Positions 1-7,633 of a stretch of DNA of 64,000 nt are shown piece after piece (position 1 is the first letter of the stretch; each line of letters opens with the position of its first letter). The notes under the pieces are model-generated. The model was not told where the DNA came from and made no database searches. It saw only the letters and a program-made list of their open reading frames with translations. The stretch comes from DSWT01 sp035420085 (GTDB lineage Bacteria; Chloroflexota; Anaerolineae; B4-G1; SLSP01), in contig DAOLUH010000029.1 of NCBI GenBank assembly GCA_035420085.1, positions 8,526-72,525 on the forward strand. Direction: 5' to 3'. The position numbers and the translations under genes are program-made.

Positions 1-761
1 ACATCGACCCCGTTTTCATCCTCGTGCAGCGCCGTCACCTTTGTCTGCGTGTAGACGGCCTTAAAAGTTTCCTTGATGCGCCGCAGCAAAGGCCGCGCCA
101 GGTCAGCGTCCGCCGCGGCGATGAGGCTATCCAGCATCTCCACGACGGTCACGCGACTGCCAAGCGTGGCGTAGAACGAACCCAGCTCCAGGCCCACGTA
201 CCCACCGCCGATCACCAGCAGACGTTCCGGGATGTCCGGCAACGCCAACGCACCAGTCGAGTCCATAATCCGCCCGCCCTCACGGATTTCGACGCCGGGC
301 AAGGTGATAGGCGATGACCCCGTGGCGATGATCGCGTGCTTGAACTTGAAATGCGCAATCTCCGCGCCCACCACGCGCAGCGTTGTCGAACTCTCGAAGG
401 TCGCCGTCCCACGCACGACCTGCACACCGCGCTGTTTCGCCAGACGATCCAGGCCGCCGGTCAATTTCGAGACGACGCTGTCTTTGAACTCGCGCACTTT
501 GTCAAGATCGATCTCCGGTTCAGCGAAACGCAGGCCCAGGTCGCCGGCATGCCGCGCGTCGTAGAGCAGTTGGCTGACGTGCAACAGCGTCTTCGACGGG
601 ATGCACCCCCGGTTGAGGCACACCCCACCGAGCGTCGCGTCCTTCTCGATGAGCGCCACGTCGAGGCCCAGGTCCGCCGCACGGAACGCCGCCGCGTACC
701 CACCCGGCCCCCCGCCGACCACCACCACATCCACTTCCTGGGTCATTTCTCCCATCACCAT
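1..761 (-). CDS. lpdA: Dihydrolipoyl dehydrogenase (E3), C-terminus beyond window
   Basis: Flavoprotein disulfide reductase that reoxidises dihydrolipoamide on E2 with NAD+. Translation from the ATG at 761 gives an FAD dinucleotide fold VVGGGPGGYAA (about residues 15-25), the redox disulfide motif GGVCLNRGCIPSK (C48 and C53), ATGSSP, and the second nucleotide-binding fold VIGGGYVGLELG (about residue 187). About 253 codons are present. The NAD and dimer domains run off the left edge. An AGGGGG ribosome site precedes the ATG at 761; in-frame ATGs at 755 and 746 are alternatives. It is the last visible gene of the E1-E2 operon but is separated from E2 by msrA, a DUF2892 gene, msrB and an 86-residue gene. 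There is no N-terminal lipoyl domain. Identification is firm. Confidence 0.95.
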   Translation of the reverse strand, partial: MVMGEMTQEVDVVVVGGGPGGYAAAFRAADLGLDVALIEKDATLGGVCLNRGCIPSKTLLHVSQLLYDARHAGDLGLRFAEPEIDLDKVREFKDSVVSKLTGGLDRLAKQRGVQVVRGTATFESSTTLRVVGAEIAHFKFKHAIIATGSSPITLPGVEIREGGRIMDSTGALALPDIPERLLVIGGGYVGLELGSFYATLGSRVTVVEMLDSLIAAADADLARPLLRRIKETFKAVYTQTKVTALHEDENGVD

Positions 762-776
762 AATAGACCCCCTTAG

Positions 777-836
777 TCGTTAGTCCAAAGTCCGAAGTCT
801 AAAGTCCAAAGTCAGAAGTCCAAAGTCCAGAATCCC
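777..836. repeat. Degenerate 7-bp tandem array (AAAGTCC type)
   Basis: About eight imperfect copies of a heptamer (AAAGTCC, GAAGTCT, AAAGTCA and so on) fill the gap between lpdA and the upstream 86-codon gene. It has no coding potential. It belongs to the set of intergenic arrays with a constant 7-bp period seen across the window. Confidence 0.85.
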
Positions 837-853
837 CAAAGGATTTTTCGCAG

Positions 854-1114
854 TTATCGGCCTCTGGATCCGATCGCTTTCATGAACTGCTGCACGTCGA
901 ACATCCATTCACGGGTCGTCAAATCGACGTCGGTTTTATCGTCTTCTTGTGTCACCGAGATCTCTACAAATCCGCCGCCACCTTCGAAGGAAATGCAACA
1001 AGCGCCTTCTTCGACGATCGTCAGGCCCATCTGTCCACCAAAGTATGCCTTTGCCTTCTGAATAACTTCCTCCGGCGAAAGTTTTGTTTTTACCCCATAA
1101 CGTCCCATTGCCAT
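854..1114 (-). CDS. Conserved-looking 86-residue protein of unknown function
   Basis: A small soluble protein. The start at 1114 is supported by AAGGAGGTGA about five bases upstream on the minus strand. The N-terminal half is a predicted helix (SPEEVIQKAKAYFGG). It is followed by a beta-rich stretch with adjacent cysteines (EGACCISFEGGGGFVEISV) and a C-terminal Trp-containing helix. I do not recognise the family with certainty; the layout resembles a short helix-plus-sheet ligand-binding domain. It sits between msrB and lpdA on the same strand, so it is probably cotranscribed with the dehydrogenase/methionine sulfoxide reductase group. The paired cysteines could be redox-active or metal-binding, but that is only inference. 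Confidence 0.75.
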   Translation of the reverse strand: MAMGRYGVKTKLSPEEVIQKAKAYFGGQMGLTIVEEGACCISFEGGGGFVEISVTQEDDKTDVDLTTREWMFDVQQFMKAIGSRGR

Positions 1115-1235
1115 GGTTCACCTCCTTGGCAAATATCTCACTTCAACGCTTCAGGCGGATCACAATCCACCATTCTTGCCCGATGATGATCCGCGAAGCG
1201 TTTTTTAGGATTGACAGTAAACAGGCGGAATCCGC

Positions 1236-1637
1236 TTACTGCTCGCGCGGCGCGAAATCCAGCGAGATCGAGTTGAGGCAGTAGCGCCGGCCGGTTGGCT
1301 CAGGACCGTCATCGAAGACGTGGCCCAGATGCGCGCCACAGCGACTACACGTGACCTCGGTCCGCACCATAAAGTGGCTGAAGTCGTTCGTCTCGGCGAC
1401 CCGCTCCGGCCCAATCGGCGCGTAGAAGCTCGGCCAGCCGGTACCGGAGTCGAACTTGGTTCGCGAGTCGAACAGCTCCTGCCCGCACGCCCCGCACCGG
1501 TAGATGCCGTCCTCTTTGTAGGCGTAGTACTTGCCGGTGAACGCGCGTTCCGTCCCTTTCTTGCGCATCACACGATACTGCTCCGGTGTCAAAATTTCCT
1601 GCCATTCCGCGTCACTTTTCACAATCTTGTCGGTCAT
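1236..1637 (-). CDS. msrB: Peptide-methionine (R)-S-oxide reductase MsrB
   Basis: Reduces the R epimer of methionine sulfoxide in proteins. The 133-residue sequence is a complete SelR domain. Zinc ligands are C48-x2-C51 and C97-x2-C100. Family motifs FDSGTGWPSFY and GAHLGHVFDDGPEPTG are present, and the catalytic cysteine is C120 in RRYCLNS. These are the only five cysteines, so there is no obvious resolving cysteine. This suggests a one-Cys MsrB that depends on an external reductant. A GAGGAGGG ribosome site precedes the ATG. It lies nine bases downstream of the DUF2892 gene, in one transcription unit with msrA. Confidence 0.96.
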   Translation of the reverse strand: MTDKIVKSDAEWQEILTPEQYRVMRKKGTERAFTGKYYAYKEDGIYRCGACGQELFDSRTKFDSGTGWPSFYAPIGPERVAETNDFSHFMVRTEVTCSRCGAHLGHVFDDGPEPTGRRYCLNSISLDFAPREQ

Positions 1638-1646
1638 CTGCCCTCC

Positions 1647-1850
1647 TCACGCCTGCTTGCGCGTCGAAATCTTCAACGGCACGTACAGCGGGCAAAAGCC
1701 GACCGCGCTCGTCGCCAGGAAGATCAGCGCCACGATCCCCAGAATGATCGCCAGCGCTCCAGAAATCGCATTGGTGAAGTACAAAATGGCGATAATTGCC
1801 GCAATCACCACGCGCACAATCCGATCTACAGTTCCCATGTTCTTTTTCAT
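1647..1850 (-). CDS. DUF2892 (YgaP-like) small membrane protein
   Basis: The 67-residue protein has the DUF2892 layout. A short basic N-terminus (KKNMGTVDRIVRVV) is followed by two hydrophobic segments separated by a small turn (AIIAILYFTNAISG, then ALAIILGIVALIFLATSAVGFCPLY). The FCPLY motif near the end is typical of the family, whose members occur alone or fused to rhodanese domains. GGAGG precedes the ATG. The gene lies between msrA and msrB, which suggests a link to thiol or sulfur redox at the membrane; the biochemical role is unknown. Confidence 0.88.
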   Translation of the reverse strand: MKKNMGTVDRIVRVVIAAIIAILYFTNAISGALAIILGIVALIFLATSAVGFCPLYVPLKISTRKQA

Positions 1851-1865
1851 TGTTGTCCTCCAGTC

Positions 1866-1928
1866 ATAAAGGTTACAGGTTAAAGGTTACAGGTTAAAGG
1901 TTACAGGTTACAGATTAAAGGTTAAAGG
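1866..1928. repeat. 7-bp tandem array (AGGTTAC/AGGTTAA)
   Basis: About nine heptamers (AGGTTAC, AGGTTAA, AGATTAA) in phase fill the spacer between msrA and the DUF2892 gene. The period is the same as in the other heptamer arrays, but the unit is different. Confidence 0.9.
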
Positions 1929-1958
1929 CTTAGGGCCGGTAATACGAAATCGGGCCAT

Positions 1959-2507
1959 TTAGACCTTTAGCTTGGTGACGAAATGGTTGGTGAACTTCGC
2001 CAGCTTGGGCGCGATAACAGCGCGACAGTACGGCTGCTGCTGATTCTGCTGATAGTACTCCTGGTGATAGTCTTCCGCTTTGTAGAACGTGTCGAACGGC
2101 GTCACCTCGGTCACAATGGGCGATTTCCACACGCGGGCGGCTTCCAGTTCTGCAATCATCGCCTCGGCCGTCGCTTTCTGCGCGTCCGAGTGATAGAAGA
2201 TCGCCGAGCGATACTGCGTGCCCACGTCCGCGCCCTGACGGTTCAACGTCGTCGGATCGTGGATGTCGAAGAAGACTTCCAAGAGTTCGCGGAACGTGAT
2301 CACCGCCGGATCGAAGGTGATCTGCACCACCTCCGCGTGCCCGGTCATACCGGTGCAGACCTGCTTGTACGTCGGATTGGGCACCGTTCCACCCGCATAG
2401 CCGGATTCGACGTGCAGCACGCCCTTCAGCTTGTCGAACACCGCCTCCAAACACCAAAAACACCCGCCGCCCAGTGTGGCGACTTCTGTATGGACTTCTT
2501 GTGTCAT
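1959..2507 (-). CDS. msrA: Peptide-methionine (S)-S-oxide reductase MsrA
   Basis: Reduces the S epimer of methionine sulfoxide. The signature GGGCFWCLEA carries catalytic C16. FDPAVITFRELLEVFFDIHDPT and the QYRSAIFY stretch are typical of the family. C161 in QPYCRAVI is the likely resolving cysteine. The start chosen is the ATG at 2507 (182 residues). The in-frame TTG at 2522 would make the AGGAGG ribosome site itself coding, so it is rejected. Coexpression with msrB directly downstream gives a complete repair pair for both epimers, embedded in the 2-oxoacid dehydrogenase operon. Confidence 0.96.
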   Translation of the reverse strand: MTQEVHTEVATLGGGCFWCLEAVFDKLKGVLHVESGYAGGTVPNPTYKQVCTGMTGHAEVVQITFDPAVITFRELLEVFFDIHDPTTLNRQGADVGTQYRSAIFYHSDAQKATAEAMIAELEAARVWKSPIVTEVTPFDTFYKAEDYHQEYYQQNQQQPYCRAVIAPKLAKFTNHFVTKLKV

Positions 2508-2522
2508 TTCTATCCTCCTCAA

Positions 2523-2600
2523 CGATCAGCAGATTGAGCAGATTAAGCAGATTTCAGATTTTTGATCTGCTAAATCCGCTTAATCTGCTGACAAAGCCTT
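2523..2600. repeat. 9-bp periodic dyad array (AGCAGATTN)
   Basis: In-phase 9-mers (agcagattg, agcagatta, agcagattt) are followed by their inverse complement (aaatccgcttaatctgctg). Transcribed, the unit could fold into a hairpin between E2 and msrA. Relatives occur near 3985, 5085, 10170, 20215, 24790 and 55851. Confidence 0.85.
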
Positions 2601-2601
2601 T

Positions 2602-3894
2602 TCATAATCCCAGAAGCAGTTTCTCCGGGTTTTCGAGTTGTTCAATGATGCGATTCAGGAACCGCTGCGCTTCGGCCCCGTCGTTGACCCGGTGATCGAA
2701 CGCCAGGATGATCGGCAGCATCAACCGCGGGACGAACTTATACCCACCGTTCCTCTTCGGGCGGGCAACTGGCTGCACGCTGGCCTTCGCCAGGCCCAGG
2801 ATAGCAACCTCCGGGTAGTTGATGATCGGCGAAAAGCCTTTACCGCCCAGCGCGCCGATGTTCGTCACGGTGATCGTGCCACCCTGCATATCGGCAAGCG
2901 AGGCCTTGCCGTCGCGCGTGCGCTCCACTAGCGCCGTCAGTTCCACCGCCAGTTCGACGATGCTCTTGCGGTCTACGTCACGCAGCACCGGCACAATCAG
3001 GCCGCGCTCCGAATCCACCGCCACACCTGTATTATAGTACTTTTTGAGGACAATCTCCTCAGTCTCTACATCCAGGCTGGCGTTGAACTTCGGAAATTCC
3101 TTCAGCGCGTTGACCAGCGCCTTGAGCACAAAAACGGTCAACGTCAGCTTGCCGCCTCGCGCCTCAACATCGGCCTTATACTGCTGCCGCAGCGCCTCCA
3201 AAGCGGTCACATCCACCACATCCTGCGTGGAGACATGCGGAATTTGCGCCCAGGCGAGCGCCATCTGGCGCGCCGTGGCCCGACGAATCGAACGCAACGG
3301 CAGGCGCTCGATCAAGCCCAGTTGATCGTAAGCGGGCAGCGGCGACGCCACAGGAGTTGGCGCAACCGCCAGGTTCTGGGGCAGCGGCGTCGGTTCAACA
3401 ACGGCCTCCGCTACCGGCGATGCCGCCTTCCCACTCGCGTGCGCACGCACGTCGGCCTCGGTGACGCGCCCACCCGGCCCGGTCGGCGTAACAGTCCGCA
3501 GATCCACGCCCAACTCGCGGGCCAATCGCCGCGTCGAAGGCGCAGCCGCCACAGGCAGCGCCGGGTTGTAATCCGCTGTAAGCGTTGCCGTGGATGCTGG
3601 TGCAATCGTCGCAGGTGGCATTTCCTGCACCTTGTTTCCTGCCTCTTGCGCGCCCGCCCCATCCCCAAACACCAACAGCACATCCCCAACGTGGACGGTA
3701 TCACCAGCCTTGACGTTGATCTGCGTCACCACATCGCTGTAGGGTGACGGTATTTCCACCGCCGCCTTGTCGGTCTCTACTTCAAGAATCGTCTCATCCT
3801 CTTTGACCTGCTGGCCCACTCGCACCTTCACCGCCAGCACTTCACCTTCGTGGATGCCTTCTCCCAAATCCGGCAATCTGAATTCTCTCGCCAT
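2602..3894 (-). CDS. Dihydrolipoyllysine acyltransferase (E2) of a 2-oxoacid dehydrogenase
   Basis: The core enzyme transfers acyl groups from lipoyl-lysine to CoA. In order: an N-terminal lipoyl domain (residues 1-80; the lipoylated lysine is K43 in VETDKAAVEIP), a Pro/Ala/Thr linker, a peripheral-subunit binding domain (STRRLARELGVDL...GGRVTEADV, about 119-152), a second flexible linker, and the catalytic domain from about 195. The active-site motif FDHRVNDGAEAQRF lies near residue 402. The 430-residue length and single lipoyl domain fit bacterial PdhC or BkdB. Substrate choice (pyruvate or branched chain) cannot be settled from sequence alone. A GGAGG ribosome site precedes the ATG. Confidence 0.95.
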   Translation of the reverse strand: MAREFRLPDLGEGIHEGEVLAVKVRVGQQVKEDETILEVETDKAAVEIPSPYSDVVTQINVKAGDTVHVGDVLLVFGDGAGAQEAGNKVQEMPPATIAPASTATLTADYNPALPVAAAPSTRRLARELGVDLRTVTPTGPGGRVTEADVRAHASGKAASPVAEAVVEPTPLPQNLAVAPTPVASPLPAYDQLGLIERLPLRSIRRATARQMALAWAQIPHVSTQDVVDVTALEALRQQYKADVEARGGKLTLTVFVLKALVNALKEFPKFNASLDVETEEIVLKKYYNTGVAVDSERGLIVPVLRDVDRKSIVELAVELTALVERTRDGKASLADMQGGTITVTNIGALGGKGFSPIINYPEVAILGLAKASVQPVARPKRNGGYKFVPRLMLPIILAFDHRVNDGAEAQRFLNRIIEQLENPEKLLLGL

Positions 3895-3899
3895 ACCAA

Positions 3900-4016
3900 C
3901 CTCCTCAACAAACCGCTAATCTCGCTGATCTACGCGAATCTTTGTTCAATTAGCGAAAATTCGCGCGATTCGCGGTTGAAAAATCTGCTTTATCCGCTCA
4001 ATCTGCTGATAAAGGC
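3900..4016. repeat. Intergenic dyad repeat, 9-bp periodic
   Basis: The spacer holds an imperfect inverted repeat opening with AACCGCTAATCTCGCTGATC and closing with GCGCGATTCGCGGTT. An AATCTGCTTTATCCGCT segment of the AGCAGATT family follows. Near-copies lie at 5010-5093 and 23697-23766. Confidence 0.85.
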
Positions 4017-4997
4017 TTACACCGCCAGGGTCTCGCGGGCCGCTGTCAGGATACGCTCGACACTGGGCAGGTAGGCCTGCTCGCGGGCGAAGAGCGGGAA
4101 GATGATGTCGAAGCCGGTCACGCGCTTGATCGGCGCTTCGAGGTACCAGAACGACTTCTCGATCAGCCGCGACACAATCTCCGCACCGGGGCCGAAGCTG
4201 CGATGCGCCTCGTGGACGACAACCACGCGCCCCGTCTTGCGCGCCGATGCCGTGAAGAGCGCATCATCCAACGGCGAAATGGTCAGCAAATCAATCACTT
4301 CCGCTTCGACGCCATCCTCAGCCTTGAGCTTCTCCGCCGCTTCGAACGTGGGACGCAACATCGCGCCATACGCAATCAACGTGATGTCCTTGCCTGCCCG
4401 CGCGATCACCGATTTGCCAATGGGAAAGACTTCTTCTTCCTCTGGTACTTCCTCGCGGAACGCCCGATAAATGGATTTCGGTTCGTAGAAGATCACCGGA
4501 TCCGGGTCGCGGATTGCCGCCACGAGCAACGCGCGAGCGTTACGCGGCCCAGAAGGGATCACCATCTTCAAGCCTGGCGTGTGCGCGAAGTAGACCTCAC
4601 GGCTCTCGGAGTGATGCTCCAGCGCGCGGACGCCACCTGCGTAGGGCGCACGCACCACCAACGGTACGTGATACCGCCCCTGCGAACGGTTGCGCAGCCG
4701 TGCCACGTGCGATTCAATCTGGTGAAACGCCTCGTAGATGAAGCCGGAGAACTGGATTTCGGCGACGGGCTTGAGACCATACACCGCCATGCCCACCGAC
4801 ATTCCCACGATACCGGATTCCGCCAGCGGCGTGTCGAGCACGCGGCGCTCGCCGAACGTATCCACCAACCCATCGGTCACACGGAAAACGCCACCGTCAC
4901 GCCCCACGTCTTCACCCAACACGATCACGCGGTCGTCCTTTTCCATCTCCTGACGCAGCGCCAGGTTCAATGCTTGTACCATCGTTATCTTTGCCAT
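4017..4997 (-). CDS. 2-oxoacid dehydrogenase E1 component, beta subunit
   Basis: The beta chain of the thiamine-diphosphate decarboxylase (326 residues). Family motifs: VLGEDVGRDGGVFRVTDGL, the TPLAESGIVGMSVGMAVYG segment that supplies cofactor contacts, EIQFSGFIYEAFHQI, and the C-terminal transketolase half with VVHEAHRSFGPGAEI. The start is set at the ATG at 4997, where GGAGGTGAG sits four to five bases upstream; a longer 12-codon extension lacks a ribosome site. It follows the alpha subunit with a 96-bp repeat-filled spacer and precedes E2, the usual E1 alpha-E1 beta-E2 order. Confidence 0.95.
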   Translation of the reverse strand: MAKITMVQALNLALRQEMEKDDRVIVLGEDVGRDGGVFRVTDGLVDTFGERRVLDTPLAESGIVGMSVGMAVYGLKPVAEIQFSGFIYEAFHQIESHVARLRNRSQGRYHVPLVVRAPYAGGVRALEHHSESREVYFAHTPGLKMVIPSGPRNARALLVAAIRDPDPVIFYEPKSIYRAFREEVPEEEEVFPIGKSVIARAGKDITLIAYGAMLRPTFEAAEKLKAEDGVEAEVIDLLTISPLDDALFTASARKTGRVVVVHEAHRSFGPGAEIVSRLIEKSFWYLEAPIKRVTGFDIIFPLFAREQAYLPSVERILTAARETLAV

Positions 4998-5009
4998 ACT
5001 CACCTCCGC

Positions 5010-5093
5010 TAAGAAAACCGCGAATCTCGCCAATCCACGCGAATCTTTTTTGTATTAGCGGAAATTCGCGTGATTCGCGGTTAGAATCTGCTT
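5010..5093. repeat. Intergenic dyad repeat, second copy
   Basis: This is a near-copy of the 3900-4016 element. It opens with ACCGCGAATCTCGCCAATCC, closes with CGCGTGATTCGCGGTTAG, and an AATCTGCTT tail follows. It separates E1 alpha from E1 beta. Confidence 0.85.
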
Positions 5094-6182
5094 TCAGGAT
5101 TGCGCCGTTAGCTCCCGCCGGAGTTCCTCTTTTTGTTCGAGAAGGTACGGGGAAGGTTGGGCGTAAGTATGATCGAACATCATCAGGGGATCGACCGGCT
5201 CGGCCATTTTTGCCTCGGCGCGTGCCACTGCCGCCTGGATTTCGGTCTCGATTTCTTCTTCGAGTGCGGTGATTCGCGCGTCATCCAGCAGCCCCTTCAC
5301 CTTCAAATACGCCTGGAAGCGCGCAATTGGATCGCGTTCCTCCCACAGCGCCACCTCTTCGTCGGTGCGATAGCGTTTGGGATCGTCGGCGGTGGTGTGC
5401 AACGACATGCGATAGGTCACGGCCTCAATCAGCGTGGGGCCTTCCCCGGCCCGCGCGCGCTCGACGGCTTCCCGCGCCGCCACAAACATCGCCAGCACGT
5501 CGTTGCCGTCCACCTGAATGCCGCGGATGCCGTAGGCGAGCGCTTTCTGCGCCAGCGTCTGCGCCGCCGTCTGCTTCGCGCGGGGGATCGAGATCGCCCA
5601 CTGGTTGTTCTGGCAGACGAAAACCGCCGGGACCTGCCACACCCCGGCGAAGTTCAACGCCTCGTGGAAGTCCCCCTGCGAGGTCGCGCCATCGCCAAAG
5701 AACGCCATCGCCACGTCGTCCTTGCCGTCGTGTTGCAGCCCCCAGGCCACACCGACCGCATGAAGCATTTGCGAGCCAACCGGTATGGAGATCGGGAAGT
5801 TGTTGATCCCCTCTGGCACGTAGCCACCCTCGTCGTAACCGCCGAAGTAAAGCAGCACGCTCTCCATCGAGCGCCCGCGCATCAACTCACCTGCCGTCTC
5901 GCGGAACGCCGGCACCATCCAGTCTGAATCACGCAAGACTGCCACCGGCCCAACTTGCGCCGCCTCCTGGCCCTTGATCGGCGCAAACGTCCCGATGCGG
6001 CCCTGGCGCTGCAATTTCAGCATCCGCTCGTCAAAACGCCGCCCCAGCAACATCGCCCGATGCAAACGCAGCAACAGAGCGGCGGGCAAATCAGGTTCCA
6101 AATCAGCGTCCACATTCCCGTCCTTGTCCAGGATCGACAGGTACTCCACCTGGTAAGGCAGTTCCAAGACTTTTCTCGGCAT
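5094..6182 (-). CDS. 2-oxoacid dehydrogenase E1 component, alpha subunit
   Basis: The alpha chain (362 residues) binds thiamine diphosphate and decarboxylates the 2-oxoacid. The cofactor motif runs from FFGDGATSQGDFHEALNFA to FVCQNNQWAIS (about residues 167-200). The phosphorylation-loop region of the family is seen as TYRMSLHTTADDPKRYR. CAGGAGGTGACGT precedes the ATG at 6182, which fixes the start. It is the promoter-proximal gene of the operon. The SLHTTADDP form resembles pyruvate/branched-chain E1 enzymes, but the sequence alone does not decide between them. Confidence 0.95.
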   Translation of the reverse strand: MPRKVLELPYQVEYLSILDKDGNVDADLEPDLPAALLLRLHRAMLLGRRFDERMLKLQRQGRIGTFAPIKGQEAAQVGPVAVLRDSDWMVPAFRETAGELMRGRSMESVLLYFGGYDEGGYVPEGINNFPISIPVGSQMLHAVGVAWGLQHDGKDDVAMAFFGDGATSQGDFHEALNFAGVWQVPAVFVCQNNQWAISIPRAKQTAAQTLAQKALAYGIRGIQVDGNDVLAMFVAAREAVERARAGEGPTLIEAVTYRMSLHTTADDPKRYRTDEEVALWEERDPIARFQAYLKVKGLLDDARITALEEEIETEIQAAVARAEAKMAEPVDPLMMFDHTYAQPSPYLLEQKEELRRELTAQS

Positions 6183-6198
6183 ACGTCACCTCCTGTGA

Positions 6199-6240
6199 TA
6201 GTCTGGTAGTCGTTAGTCGTTAGTCGTTAGTCTGATAGTC
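6199..6240. repeat. 7-bp tandem array (TAGTCGT)
   Basis: Five to six heptamers (tagtcgt, tagtctg, tagtctgg variants) lie just upstream of the E1 alpha ribosome site, inside the presumed 5' leader of the dehydrogenase operon. Confidence 0.85.
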
Positions 6241-6515
6241 AAATTATGTCCAATATTTGTTTAGTTATAAGAATATTATAGACGATTATCTACTTAAAGT
6301 CAAGGATAAAGTATAAGAATTTCATAAATATTACTGGCTGTACAAACTGCATTTGATGCTACAATGCTCAGCAATACTGCTGTTGAATCCCAGTAGATGT
6401 GATTTTGGAGTCCGTAGCAGGCGCTTCAGTGCCCAAAAGACCGCTAAAGCGGTTACTACGAATCCAAACTTCGATCTACTGAATCCTTTGAGATAGTTTG
6501 GGGAGGACAAACCGC
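6241..6515. other. Divergent intergenic region with AT-rich promoter zone and a dyad repeat
   Basis: Between E1 alpha (minus) and the URO-D gene (plus). Bases 6241-6340 are distinctly AT-rich and probably hold the operon promoters; I could not fix a -35/-10 pair. Bases 6404-6468 form an interspersed repeat with ends TTTGGAGTCCGTAG and CTACGAATCCAAA and an inner ACCGCTAAAGCGGT hairpin. It is related to the element at 61527-61590. No gene was seen. Confidence 0.6.
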
Positions 6516-7586
6516 ATGGACACGATGACAACGCACGAACGCATGGCGCGGATGTACGCGCATCAGGAAGCCGACCGCATCCCCGTGACCGATTCACCGT
6601 GGGGCGCGACGATCGAACGCTGGCAGCGCGAGGGGATGCCGGAGGGGATGAGCTACGTAGATTTCTTTGGGCTGGACAAAATCGCCTACATTAACGTAGA
6701 CAACAGCCCGCGCTATCCCGCCGAAATCATCGAAGAGACCGAGGAATACGTCATCAACACCACAGCGTGGGGCGCGACGCTCAAAAACTGGAAGCACATC
6801 GCGTCCACGCCGGAGTTTATGGATTTCAAAATCAATGGGCCGGATGCCTGGCGCGCCGCAAAAGCAAGGATGACGCCCTCACGCGACCGCATCCCGTGGG
6901 ACTATCTCCAGGCCAACTACAAGCGGTGGCGCAACGAGGGTTACTGGATCGAGGCCGGGCTGTGGTTCGGCTTCGACGTGACGCACTCGTGGACGGTGGG
7001 CACCGAACGCCTGCTAATGGCGCTGCTCACCGATCCCGAATGGTGCATCGATATGTTCAACCACTTCCTGGATGTAGACATCGCCTTGCTCGACCAGGTT
7101 TGGGACGCGGGGTACACCTTCGACGCCGTCAACTGGCCCGATGATATGGGGTACAAGCACAACCAGTTTTTCTCGCTGCGCACCTACCGCAAGCTGCTCA
7201 AGCCTGTCCACCAGCGCGCGGTGGAGTGGGCGCACGCGAAGGGCGTCAAGGTGCGGCTGCACTCGTGCGGGGACGTCAACCCGTTCATCCCAGAGCTGAT
7301 CGAAATCGGTGTGGACGGGCTGAATCCGCTGGAGGTGAAGGCGGGGATGGACCCGATCCACATCAAGCAAACTTACGGGGACAAACTGCTGCTGCATGGC
7401 GGGATCAACGCCGTGCTATGGGACGATAAGGAGCGTATTGAGGAAGAAATGCAGCGTGTCATCCCTGTGATCAAGGAAAATGGCGGCTACATTTTCTCAT
7501 CGGACCACTCCGTGCCATCCAGCGTGAGCCTGGAAAACTTCCGCTACATCATCGAATTGGCGAAAACGCTGGGAGCGTATACGTAA
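6516..7586 (+). CDS. Uroporphyrinogen decarboxylase (URO-D) superfamily enzyme
   Basis: A TIM-barrel protein of 356 residues. It is too divergent to be HemE and belongs to the URO-D/methyltransferase superfamily, common in anaerobes and Chloroflexota as cobamide-linked methyltransferases or uncharacterised enzymes. KVRLHSCGDVNPFIPELIE carries the HxC half of the zinc site known from MtaA-type enzymes. The distal Cys is replaced by SSDHSVPSSV near the C-terminus, so metal binding may differ. The ATG at 6516 has GGGAGGA nine bases upstream; the upstream in-frame TTG at 6498 does not. It looks monocistronic. The substrate is unknown. Confidence 0.85.
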   Translation: MDTMTTHERMARMYAHQEADRIPVTDSPWGATIERWQREGMPEGMSYVDFFGLDKIAYINVDNSPRYPAEIIEETEEYVINTTAWGATLKNWKHIASTPEFMDFKINGPDAWRAAKARMTPSRDRIPWDYLQANYKRWRNEGYWIEAGLWFGFDVTHSWTVGTERLLMALLTDPEWCIDMFNHFLDVDIALLDQVWDAGYTFDAVNWPDDMGYKHNQFFSLRTYRKLLKPVHQRAVEWAHAKGVKVRLHSCGDVNPFIPELIEIGVDGLNPLEVKAGMDPIHIKQTYGDKLLLHGGINAVLWDDKERIEEEMQRVIPVIKENGGYIFSSDHSVPSSVSLENFRYIIELAKTLGAYT

Positions 7587-7633
7587 TCAACGCAGGTGGG
7601 ACGCACTTCCGCCAGGCGCGTCCCACCTACCCA

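Noticed and set aside
1866..1928. CRISPR array
   Set aside because: The repeats are 7 bp with no spacers between them, and no cas gene is present in the window. The same holds for the other heptamer arrays.
6516..7586. hemE (true uroporphyrinogen decarboxylase)
   Set aside because: The N-terminal HemE substrate-binding arginines are absent and no heme genes are nearby. The HxC motif points to the wider methyltransferase-like superfamily.
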